From the NCBI GenBank assembly GCA_041563315.1, contig JBFFNE010000075.1, positions 1 to 14,526 on the forward strand: 14,526 nucleotides of DNA, in the 5' to 3' direction. Shown in pieces: positions 7,964 to 14,514 of this stretch. Both the position numbers and the translations under genes were made by a program. This stretch comes from JBFEYJ01 sp041563315. Its GTDB lineage: Bacteria; Pseudomonadota; Gammaproteobacteria; Thiohalomonadales; Thiohalomonadaceae. The notes below the pieces were generated by a model, which was given only the letters and a program-made list of their open reading frames with translations, was not told where the DNA came from and did not search any database. The stretch's first letter is position 1. Every line of letters starts with the position of its first letter.

Positions 7964-8098
7964 TTAGGCTGACAGGCGGGCACGGCCCTTGGCACGACGG
8001 GCTTTAATCACCTTGCGTCCACCAACAGTGCTCATGCGAGCGCGAAAACCATGGTTACGAGCACGCTTGATGCGGCTGGGCTGAAAAGTTCTTTTCAT
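7964..8098 (-). CDS. rpmH: Large ribosomal subunit protein bL34
   Basis: A 44-aa basic protein starts MKRTFQPSRIKRARNHGFRA and ends KARRAKGRARLSA, essentially the universal bL34 sequence, a small protein of the 50S subunit. The start at 8098 gives the canonical N-terminus. It is the first gene of the leftward rpmH-rnpA-yidD-yidC operon and is divergent from dnaA, the usual gammaproteobacterial arrangement. A sigma-70-like promoter lies about 70-100 bases upstream (8175-8204), leaving a leader of roughly 70 bases. Confidence 0.98.
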   Translation of the reverse strand: MKRTFQPSRIKRARNHGFRARMSTVGGRKVIKARRAKGRARLSA

Positions 8099-8140
8099 TA
8101 CGGCAATCGTCCAATTAACAAAATAAGTAGGCGCGAACCG

Positions 8141-8155
8141 CTATCCAGTGGATAG
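8141..8155. promoter_or_regulatory. Small hairpin and degenerate DnaA box in the rpmH leader
   Basis: CTATCC-AGT-GGATAG forms a 6-bp inverted repeat with a 3-base spacer inside the rpmH leader. On the minus strand, CTATCCACT (8147-8155) matches the DnaA box TTATCCACA at 7 of 9 positions. It could be a weak DnaA site or only a leader hairpin. Confidence 0.3.
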
Positions 8156-8174
8156 TCAGTCGGAAAAGTGGGCA

Positions 8175-8204
8175 ACGATACTGCTTCAAGCCCTCTTATG
8201 TCAA
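8175..8204 (-). promoter_or_regulatory. Candidate sigma-70 promoter for rpmH operon
   Basis: The minus strand carries a perfect -35 TTGACA (8199-8204), an 18-base spacer and a -10 TATCGT (8175-8180, 4 of 6 including the key second A and last T). Transcription would start near 8168. No competing promoter of similar quality is visible in the divergent gap. Confidence 0.65.
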
Positions 8205-8235
8205 TAGCTTAGCCCCTTTTTCTCTCCAGCGGGGT

Positions 8236-8244
8236 TGTGGATAA
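8236..8244 (-). promoter_or_regulatory. Perfect DnaA box in the dnaA leader
   Basis: TGTGGATAA is the exact complement of TTATCCACA. It lies 71 bases upstream of the dnaA ATG. A possible -10 (TACACT, 8261-8266) sits 20 bases past TTGTGG (8235-8240), so the box overlaps the likely promoter region. DnaA autoregulation through such a box is known in E. coli, and the same role here is inferred. Confidence 0.8.
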
Positions 8245-8314
8245 CTTTACCGTTTATCGGTACACTGATGTCTTTCCGTCCTGTTTTATTCCTAATTCGA
8301 ATCGAGGTGACGCG

Positions 8315-9661
8315 ATGACCATCGCGCTTTGGGGCCAGTGTCTTGCAAGACTGGAGGATGAACTTACCCCGCAGCAGTACAACACCTGGATCCGCCCCCT
8401 ACAGGCTGAGCTGGATGGCGATATTTTGCGCCTGCTCTCACCCAACCGCTTTGTACAGGACTGGGTTACCGATCGTTTTCGTGAACGCATTGAGGAAATG
8501 CTGGGACAAATGAGTGAAGAGAAGCCTCCCAGGGTTGTCTTTGCCGTCGGCAGCAGCTCCTCCTCAACACCAACCTCTACCGCTACCCACGCGCCTGCAG
8601 CACCGGTCAAGGTTGTTCGCACACGGGGTGGCAGCGATGATCGGTCCCGAACCAATCCGGGCTTTACCTTTGCCAACTTTGTCGAAGGTAAGTCCAACCA
8701 GCTGGCGCGTGCCGCGTCCATGCAGGTCGCTGAAAATCCGGGTACGGCGTACAACCCACTGTTTCTCTACGGCGGTGTCGGACTGGGTAAAACCCACCTG
8801 ATGCATGCCATCGGTAACCTGATCCTCGATACCAATCCCGATGCCAAGGTCGTCTATCTCCATTCCGAACGCTTTGTCGCCGATATGGTTAAAGCGCTAC
8901 AACACAATGCTATTAATGACTTTAAGCGCTACTATCGCTCGGTTGATGCACTGCTCATCGATGATATCCAGTTTTTTGCAGGCAAAGAGCGCTCCCAGGA
9001 AGAGTTTTTCCACACCTTTAATGCCCTGCTTGAGGGACAACGCCAGGTCATTTTAACCTGCGACCGCTACCCCAAAGAGGTCAATGGCCTAGAAGAGCGG
9101 CTCAAGTCCCGTTTTGGCTGGGGCCTTACTGTCGCTATCGAACCACCTGAACTTGAAACCCGCGTCGCCATTCTGATGAGCAAGGCCAGCCAGTCAGAGA
9201 TCAATCTTCCTCATGAAGTCGCTTTCTTCATCGCCAAACACATCCGTTCCAATATCCGCGAACTGGAGGGAGCCCTGCGGCGAGTTATTGCCAATGCCCA
9301 TTTCACCGGCCGTCCAATTACCCTGGACTTCGCCAAAGAGGCACTACGAGATCTGCTGGCACTGCAAGCCAAGCTGGTCACTATTGAAAATATTCAGAAA
9401 ACCGTTGCTGAGTATTACAAGATACGTGTCGCTGATCTATTATCGAAACGACGCAACCGCTCCATCGCACGTCCCCGGCAGATCGCAATGGCGCTGGCAA
9501 AGGAATTGACCAATCACAGTCTTCCTGAAATCGGAGATGCCTTCGGTGGCCGAGATCACACGACTGTTATGCATGCCTGTAAAAAAGTTGTTGAACTGAA
9601 GGAAGCGGACCAGATGATCAGTGAAGATTATGCAAACCTGTTAAGAATACTGACAACATGA
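8315..9661 (+). CDS. dnaA: Chromosomal replication initiator protein DnaA
   Basis: DnaA binds DnaA boxes at oriC and opens the origin in its ATP form. ATG at 8315 gives 448 aa starting MTIALWGQCL, with GAGG (8304-8307) 7 bases upstream. A GTG at 8237 would add 26 unlike residues and lies in a DnaA box, so I reject it. Domain I (1-65) is followed by a short Ser/Thr/Ala/Pro-rich linker (about 66-112). The AAA+ core has Walker A GGVGLGKT (153-160), Walker B LLIDDIQF (213-220), probable arginine finger Arg266 and sensor-2 Arg315. Domain IV carries the DNA-binding signature GGRDHTTVMHACKKV (411-425). It is divergent from rpmH and is followed by the likely oriC. Confidence 0.98.
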   Translation: MTIALWGQCLARLEDELTPQQYNTWIRPLQAELDGDILRLLSPNRFVQDWVTDRFRERIEEMLGQMSEEKPPRVVFAVGSSSSSTPTSTATHAPAAPVKVVRTRGGSDDRSRTNPGFTFANFVEGKSNQLARAASMQVAENPGTAYNPLFLYGGVGLGKTHLMHAIGNLILDTNPDAKVVYLHSERFVADMVKALQHNAINDFKRYYRSVDALLIDDIQFFAGKERSQEEFFHTFNALLEGQRQVILTCDRYPKEVNGLEERLKSRFGWGLTVAIEPPELETRVAILMSKASQSEINLPHEVAFFIAKHIRSNIRELEGALRRVIANAHFTGRPITLDFAKEALRDLLALQAKLVTIENIQKTVAEYYKIRVADLLSKRRNRSIARPRQIAMALAKELTNHSLPEIGDAFGGRDHTTVMHACKKVVELKEADQMISEDYANLLRILTT

Positions 9662-9671
9662 TGTGTGCATG

Positions 9672-9728
9672 CTGTGGATAAGTTGGGCTTTCAAATTTTT
9701 AGCCAAACTGTCGACAGCTTATCCACAG
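9672..9728. repeat. Inverted pair of DnaA boxes
   Basis: CTGTGGATAAG (9672-9682) and CTTATCCACAG (9718-9728) are perfect inverted copies, each containing a consensus DnaA box. Nested inside are an 8-of-9 inverted repeat, AGTTGGGCT (9681-9689) with AGCCAAACT (9701-9709), and a 10-bp palindrome CTGTCGACAG (9708-9717). This suggests an ordered DnaA assembly site, and the RNA could also fold as a dnaA 3' hairpin. Confidence 0.85.
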
Positions 9729-9806
9729 TCTATGGACATGAACAAGACCTGCTTCGAAAGCCGATATTTGAGGTATAAGTAATTGATTTTAAATGAAATA
9801 ATATTC

Positions 9807-9815
9807 TTATACACA
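9807..9815 (+). promoter_or_regulatory. DnaA box TTATACACA within AT-rich tract
   Basis: The site fits the relaxed DnaA-box consensus TTATNCACA exactly and lies inside the AT-rich tract 9774-9822. Such a site could help DnaA reach the unwinding element. Confidence 0.7.
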
Positions 9816-9845
9816 AATTTTTGCCTCACTAGTAGTAATAACAGG

Positions 9846-9871
9846 TTTTATATATCTCTTTTATATATATA
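9846..9871 (+). repeat. Tandem AT-rich 13-mers, candidate DNA unwinding element
   Basis: TTTTATATATCTC (9846-9858) and TTTTATATATATA (9859-9871) are adjacent 13-base units identical at 11 of 13 positions. They resemble in period and richness the 13-mers of enteric origins, though the sequence differs. They end 19 bases before the dnaN ATG. Confidence 0.55.
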
Positions 9872-9890
9872 GATCACGGGACGGATAACA

Positions 9891-10991
9891 ATGAAATTCA
9901 CGATCACTCGCGATGCTCTACTTAAGCCCCTCCAGGTAGTTAGTGGCGTAGTCGAAAAGCGACAGACCCTACCGATTCTCTCCAATGTTCTGCTTTCTCT
10001 CGGTGACAACCGTTTAACATTGACCGGTACAGACCTGGAAGTCGAGTTAACGGCTCTAACGGAACTTTCAACGGCTGAAAGTGGAGAAATTACTCTCCCG
10101 GCACGCAAGTTCATGGATATATGCAAAAGTCTCCCTGATCAGGCTGAACTCTCGATCACAATTGATGATAATCGTGCAGTCATACGCTCTGGTAAAAGTC
10201 GTTTTACTCTTGCTACCTTGCCGGCACACGATTTTCCTTCTACAGAAAAGATCAAAGGTGCCCGTGAATACACTGTTCCCCAATCAACCCTCAAGCATCT
10301 GATCGAGCAGACCCAGTTCTGTATGGCCAACCAGGATGTTCGCTACTATCTCAATGGCCTTCTACTTGAACTTCGACCGAATGCGCTACGCACAGTCGCT
10401 ACTGATGGACACCGCCTTGCTTTGTGCGACATGGAGTGTGAGCTCGTCCCGGGTGAAGTCAGTCAAATCATCGTGCCACGCAAGGGTGTGGTTGAGCTCT
10501 CCCGACTGCTGAGTGACAGTGAGACTCCCTGTACGATCCAGCTCAATGTCAATCATATCCGCGTCGACTTGGGTGAGATTGTCTTTTCTTCCAAGCTGAT
10601 CGATGGTCGTTTCCCTGACTATGACCGGGTCATTCCAAGAGGTGGGGATAAGATGGTGGTGGCAAATAGGGAGACCCTACGCCAGGGTTTACTTCGCGCC
10701 TCAATTCTCTCCAATGAAAAATATCGTGGTATTCGCATGAATTTTAACAACAGCCTACTGCGTGCTACGGTAAACAACCCTGAACAGGAAGAAGCTGAGG
10801 AAGAGATCGATATCGATTATCAAGGGGAGGAGTTGGAAATAGGCTTTAATGTCTCCTATCTCGTCGATGCCCTCAATGCCATCAAGCAAGAGGAGGTGCA
10901 ACTGACGCTTATTGATGCCAACAGCTCCTGTCTCCTTAATGGCATTGGTGATGAGTCATCGCGCTATGTTGTCATGCCCATGCGTCTCTAA
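9891..10991 (+). CDS. dnaN: DNA polymerase III beta subunit (sliding clamp)
   Basis: The beta clamp is a ring dimer that tethers DNA polymerase III to DNA and recruits many repair proteins. The 366-aa length equals that of E. coli DnaN. Recognisable stretches are the start MKFTITRDALLKPLQVVSGV, VEKRQTLPILSNVLL (22-36), ATDGHRLALCD (170-180), and the end SSRYVVMPMRL, the conserved C-terminus near the clamp-binding pocket. Three similar domains are expected from family knowledge. The ATG at 9891 has a weak GGA (9883-9885) 5 bases upstream. It lies directly after the probable oriC, and recF follows 15 bases beyond the stop. Confidence 0.98.
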   Translation: MKFTITRDALLKPLQVVSGVVEKRQTLPILSNVLLSLGDNRLTLTGTDLEVELTALTELSTAESGEITLPARKFMDICKSLPDQAELSITIDDNRAVIRSGKSRFTLATLPAHDFPSTEKIKGAREYTVPQSTLKHLIEQTQFCMANQDVRYYLNGLLLELRPNALRTVATDGHRLALCDMECELVPGEVSQIIVPRKGVVELSRLLSDSETPCTIQLNVNHIRVDLGEIVFSSKLIDGRFPDYDRVIPRGGDKMVVANRETLRQGLLRASILSNEKYRGIRMNFNNSLLRATVNNPEQEEAEEEIDIDYQGEELEIGFNVSYLVDALNAIKQEEVQLTLIDANSSCLLNGIGDESSRYVVMPMRL

Positions 10992-11006
10992 TCTTCTCAA
11001 CCTTCT

Positions 11007-12080
11007 ATGATTTTTCAACGGCTTGAGGTCAGTGCTTTTCGTAATCTGACCTCAGTCTCACTTACTCCTACTGCCGGTCTCAATATACTTGAAGGAAATA
11101 ATGGGAGTGGTAAGACCAGTCTTATCGAGGCTGTCTATATGCTTGCCATGGCCCGCTCTTTTCGCACGCACAAATCAGCTAGGGTCATTCAGCACGGTGA
11201 AGATCACCTGCTGCTTTTTGCTCAACTCTCGGATGGGGCGTCGCATCGACTAGGGCTTCAACGTTACTCTGACAGTCGGATGCAGATTAAACTTGATGCT
11301 GAAGTAGTGCGTAGCCGAAGTGAGTTAGCGCGTTTTCTTCCACTTCAGCTCATTACACCCGAAAGTATTCAGTTAATTACAGGATCTCCAGGGGAAAGGC
11401 GTCAGTACCTCGACTGGATGATGTTCCACGTGGAACCAACCTTCCAGGCATGCTGGAGCCAGTACCAACGTTATTTACGGCAACGCAATGCTTTGCTTCG
11501 GGAACGGCGTCTTGGTGAATTATTGTCCTGGAGTCAGGGATTGGTAGAGCAGGGACTGAAGCTGGATCAATTCAGGCGTCAAACTATTAACCGACTAAAA
11601 CCGCACCTTCAACACTATCTTGATGAACTCATACCCGGGACAAGCGTAGACATTAGCTACCGACAGGGTTGGCGTTCGGATTTGACTCTTGAAGAGGCTT
11701 TATGGGCAAGCCACGAGGCGGATCTTTCGCAGAAGTATACGACGGTCGGTCCGCACCGTGCCGATCTGATGATGAGATCCGGAGAGCAACGTGTCATAGA
11801 AATATTTTCACGCGGCCAACTTAAACTGCTTTTGTGCGCATTAAAGCTGGCCCAACTAGAGTATTTGAAGGAGCTAACAGGAAAAGCCCCCATCGTTTTG
11901 GTCGACGATCTACCTGCCGAATTGGATTACGAGCACCGTAGTCAGCTTTTAACACTACTACATGGATTGCATAATCAAATATTCGTTACAACGACAGATA
12001 GATCGCACCTGGACTATTCTGCATGGAATGATGTGAAAGTGTTCCACGTGGAACATGGAAATATTAAAGAAGTGGTATAA
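11007..12080 (+). CDS. recF: DNA replication and repair protein RecF
   Basis: RecF is an SMC-like ATPase that, with RecO and RecR, loads RecA at single-strand gaps. The 357-aa protein shows Walker A GNNGSGKT (30-37), ABC-type signature FSRGQLKLL (267-275) and Walker B IVLVDDLPAELD (296-307). The start at 11007 gives the typical N-terminus (MIFQRLEVSAFRNL) but has no clear Shine-Dalgarno. It follows dnaN by 15 bases, so coupling is likely. Two parS-like palindromes lie inside the gene at 11422-11437 and 12040-12055, each encoding Phe-His-Val-Glu (residues 140-143 and 346-349). The stop codon overlaps the gyrB -10 element. Confidence 0.97.
   Translation: MIFQRLEVSAFRNLTSVSLTPTAGLNILEGNNGSGKTSLIEAVYMLAMARSFRTHKSARVIQHGEDHLLLFAQLSDGASHRLGLQRYSDSRMQIKLDAEVVRSRSELARFLPLQLITPESIQLITGSPGERRQYLDWMMFHVEPTFQACWSQYQRYLRQRNALLRERRLGELLSWSQGLVEQGLKLDQFRRQTINRLKPHLQHYLDELIPGTSVDISYRQGWRSDLTLEEALWASHEADLSQKYTTVGPHRADLMMRSGEQRVIEIFSRGQLKLLLCALKLAQLEYLKELTGKAPIVLVDDLPAELDYEHRSQLLTLLHGLHNQIFVTTTDRSHLDYSAWNDVKVFHVEHGNIKEVV
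11422..11437. promoter_or_regulatory. parS: parS-like ParB-binding site 1 (inside recF)
   Basis: TGTTCCACGTGGAACC fits the conserved chromosomal parS consensus TGTTNCACGTGNAACA at every position except the last base, and it is the same form as a Pseudomonas parS. It covers recF codons 139-144. Such sites nucleate ParB for origin segregation. The ParA and ParB genes are not in the window. Confidence 0.8.
12040..12055. promoter_or_regulatory. parS: parS-like ParB-binding site 2 (end of recF)
   Basis: TGTTCCACGTGGAACA is a perfect 16-bp palindrome and fits the parS consensus TGTTNCACGTGNAACA at every position. It covers recF codons 345-350, just upstream of the gyrB promoter, 618 bp from site 1 and in the same reading frame. 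Confidence 0.88.
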
Positions 12081-12081
12081 T
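12073..12081 (+). promoter_or_regulatory. Extended -10 promoter for gyrB
   Basis: TGGTATAAT is a perfect extended -10 (TGN followed by TATAAT at 12076-12081). No good -35 is present, which an extended -10 can do without. It overlaps the recF stop codon. A start near 12088 would give a 5' leader of about 20 bases before the gyrB ATG. Confidence 0.7.
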
Positions 12082-12108
12082 GAATTTATCTATTTCCCGG
12101 AGTCGGCT

Positions 12109-14514
12109 ATGAGTGAATACAATTCTTCAAATATCAAGGTACTAAAGGGTCTGGACGCAGTTCGAAAGCGCCCGGGTATGTACATTGGTGATACCGATGA
12201 TGGGACGGGTTTGCACCATATGGTCTTTGAGGTGGTAGATAACTCTATCGATGAGGCCCTGGCGGGGCACTGCAGCCAGATTGATGTGATTATCCACAGT
12301 GACGGTTCGGTCTCTGTCAAAGATAACGGTCGCGGCATTCCTGTAGACTTCCATGAGGAAGAGGGACGCTCGGCGGCCGAGGTTATCCTGACTGTACTGC
12401 ATGCTGGCGGTAAATTTGATGATAACTCCTATAAGGTCTCTGGCGGGCTACATGGTGTAGGGGTTTCAGTGGTAAATGCTCTCTCCGCGAGTCTCAAGTT
12501 GAGCATTCGCCGCAATGGTAAACGTTACCAGCAGGAGTACAGTCTGGGTGAGCCGCAATACCCTTTAAAAGAGGTTGGCGAGAGTAATAGCAACGGCACG
12601 GAGATTCGCTTCAAACCGAGTACCACGATATTTACCCAGACCGAGTTTCACTATGAAATTCTGGCCAAACGGTTACGTGAACTCTCCTTCCTCAACTCTG
12701 GCGTCCGCATCCATCTCTTGGATGAGAGGAACGGCAAAGAAGACCTTTTTGAATATGAGGGAGGAATAAGTGCCTTTGTTGAGCACCTGAACCGCAACAA
12801 GACGCCGCTTCATCCGACGGTGCTGCACCTTATGGCGGAAAAAGAAGGGATCGTGGTTGAGGTCTCCATGCAGTGGAGTGACGCCTATCAAGAGAATATA
12901 TTCTGTTTCACCAATAATATTCCCCAGCGTGATGGCGGTACCCATCTGGCAGGTTTCCGTGCTGCACTGACACGCTCCCTGAATGGTTATATCGAGTCGC
13001 AAGGTCTGGCGAAGAAAGCGAAAGTCGCTCCTAGTGGCGATGATGCGCGAGAAGGGTTGACGGCGGTACTGTCCGTCAAGGTTCCCGATCCCAAATTTTC
13101 TTCGCAGACTAAAGACAAGCTGGTCTCCTCTGAGGTCAAGGGCGTGGTGGAATCCCTGGTGGCTGAACGTTTTCAGGACTTTCTGTTGGAAAATCCGACC
13201 GAAGCGAAGATTGTTGCCGGCAAAGTGGTCGATGCGGCACGTGCACGCGAGGCGGCAAGGCGCGCACGTGAAATGACGAGGCGTAAAGGGGCGCTGGATG
13301 TGGCTGGTCTTCCCGGTAAACTGGCCGATTGCCAGGAGCGGGATCCTGCAAAATCCGAACTCTACCTGGTGGAGGGTGATTCCGCCGGTGGCTCAGCCAA
13401 ACAGGGTCGTGATCGCAAGAATCAGGCAATCCTCCCTTTAAAGGGCAAGATCCTCAATGTGGAAAAGGCACGCTTTGACAAGATGCTCTCTTCTCAGGAA
13501 GTAGGCACTCTGATCACTGCCTTGGGCTGTGGTATCGGCAAGGAGGAGTTTAATCCAGATAAACTGCGTTATCACCGTATCATTATCATGACTGACGCTG
13601 ACGTGGACGGTTCGCACATTCGTACTCTGCTCCTGACCTTTTTCTATCGCCAGATGCCGGAGCTGGTTGAACGTGGCCATATCTACATTGCTCAACCACC
13701 GCTTTATAAGGTGAAGAAGGGTAAACAGGAACGCTATGTAAAGGATGATGGTGAGCTGACCAATTATTTACTGCAGATCGCGATTGAAAATGCAGAGTTA
13801 CATGTGAATACTGAAGCTCCGCCTATTACTGGGGTCGGACTTGAGCAGCTGGCGCGACAACATCAATTGGTCATGGCCAGTATCAGTCGGTTATCCCGTC
13901 GTTATAATGGCACTATCCTTGAAAAAATGATCAGCATGCCGAGTATTGATGAAGAGGCCTTTGCCAGCGGAGCAGCTGAGGGCTGGTTTGATCAGTTGGT
14001 TGCTGGATTGAACGAAGAATTTGGCTCTGAGCGACGGTACAGTGTCAGTTTTGACAAAACACCCGCTGGGAATATCGAGGGTGTAATGGTCAGTGAGTGG
14101 CGCCATGGGGTACCCACCGACTACTCCTACCAGGAAGATTTTTTCGACCTTCCGGAATACCAGGGGATCCGTACTCTGGGAGAGGAGTTGCATGGATTGA
14201 TTGGGGATGGGGCATTTATTCAGCGCGGAGAGCGCAGCAAGGAGGTAGAGAATTTCCGTGAAGCGCTGGAGTGGTTACTCGAGGAGGCCAAGCGTGGGCA
14301 ACACGTACAACGTTATAAAGGTCTTGGAGAGATGAATCCGGAACAGTTGTGGGAGACGACAATGAACCCGGAAAGTCGTCGGCTGTTACAGGTGGCGATA
14401 GAAGATGTCATCGCTGCAGACGATGTCTTTACCACCTTGATGGGAGACAATGTCGAGCCACGTCGTGCGTTTATCGAACAGAATGCCCTGTATGTGGAAA
14501 ATTTGGATATCTAA
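12109..14514 (+). CDS. gyrB: DNA gyrase subunit B
   Basis: GyrB is the ATPase subunit of gyrase (A2B2), which introduces negative supercoils. ATG at 12109, with GGAG 6 bases upstream (12099-12102), gives 801 aa, near E. coli's 804. An in-frame ATG at 12055 would add 18 residues lying within recF and its stop region, so I reject it. GHKL ATPase motifs are EVVDNSIDEA (41-50, with Glu41 and Asn45), KDNGRG (71-76) and GGLHGVGVSVVNALS (112-126). The TOPRIM domain has LVEGDSAGGS (420-429, Glu422) and the acidic cluster Asp496/Asp498/Asp500 in MTDADVDGSH. QRYKGLGEMNPEQLW (about 738-752) and the acidic C-terminal end are complete. The quinolone-linked positions Asp424 and Lys445 are wild type. Confidence 0.98.
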   Translation: MSEYNSSNIKVLKGLDAVRKRPGMYIGDTDDGTGLHHMVFEVVDNSIDEALAGHCSQIDVIIHSDGSVSVKDNGRGIPVDFHEEEGRSAAEVILTVLHAGGKFDDNSYKVSGGLHGVGVSVVNALSASLKLSIRRNGKRYQQEYSLGEPQYPLKEVGESNSNGTEIRFKPSTTIFTQTEFHYEILAKRLRELSFLNSGVRIHLLDERNGKEDLFEYEGGISAFVEHLNRNKTPLHPTVLHLMAEKEGIVVEVSMQWSDAYQENIFCFTNNIPQRDGGTHLAGFRAALTRSLNGYIESQGLAKKAKVAPSGDDAREGLTAVLSVKVPDPKFSSQTKDKLVSSEVKGVVESLVAERFQDFLLENPTEAKIVAGKVVDAARAREAARRAREMTRRKGALDVAGLPGKLADCQERDPAKSELYLVEGDSAGGSAKQGRDRKNQAILPLKGKILNVEKARFDKMLSSQEVGTLITALGCGIGKEEFNPDKLRYHRIIIMTDADVDGSHIRTLLLTFFYRQMPELVERGHIYIAQPPLYKVKKGKQERYVKDDGELTNYLLQIAIENAELHVNTEAPPITGVGLEQLARQHQLVMASISRLSRRYNGTILEKMISMPSIDEEAFASGAAEGWFDQLVAGLNEEFGSERRYSVSFDKTPAGNIEGVMVSEWRHGVPTDYSYQEDFFDLPEYQGIRTLGEELHGLIGDGAFIQRGERSKEVENFREALEWLLEEAKRGQHVQRYKGLGEMNPEQLWETTMNPESRRLLQVAIEDVIAADDVFTTLMGDNVEPRRAFIEQNALYVENLDI
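12290..12298 (+). promoter_or_regulatory. Perfect DnaA box inside gyrB
   Basis: TTATCCACA, the exact consensus, lies in gyrB codons for Ile-Ile-His-Ser (residues 61-64). It is about 2.4 kb from the oriC gap. It may be a DnaA titration or transcription-control site, or simply a coding coincidence. Confidence 0.6.

Larger units (their letters stand above)
9662..9890. other. oriC: Probable chromosomal replication origin (oriC)
   Basis: The 229-bp gap between dnaA and dnaN holds three DnaA boxes: TGTGGATAA (9673-9681), TTATCCACA (9719-9727) and TTATACACA (9807-9815). It also has AT-rich stretches that could melt. Positions 9774-9822 contain only 6 G/C in 49 bases, and 9846-9871 contain 2 in 26. 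A TAG/TAA trinucleotide run lies at 9830-9841. Only one GATC (9872-9875) is present, so SeqA/Dam control of the enteric type is unlikely. The dnaN promoter must also lie here or further upstream, but none is clear. The rpmH-dnaA gap has only one good box, so this gap is the better candidate. Confidence 0.8.

Noticed and set aside
8237..8314. In-frame GTG at 8237 as an earlier dnaA start
   Set aside because: The extra 26 residues do not resemble DnaA, the GTG is inside a DnaA box, and ATG 8315 has a good ribosome site and the family N-terminus.
9006..9014. TTTTCCACA in dnaA as a DnaA box
   Set aside because: One mismatch, and it encodes the conserved FFHTF segment of DnaA, so coding constraint explains it.
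12055..12108. In-frame ATG at 12055 as an earlier gyrB start
   Set aside because: It lies within recF upstream of the likely promoter. ATG 12109 has GGAG at the right distance and gives the normal GyrB N-terminus.
13200..13275. CACGTG motifs in gyrB as further parS sites
   Set aside because: The flanking bases do not match TGTT...AACA. They encode an Arg/Ala-rich helix.
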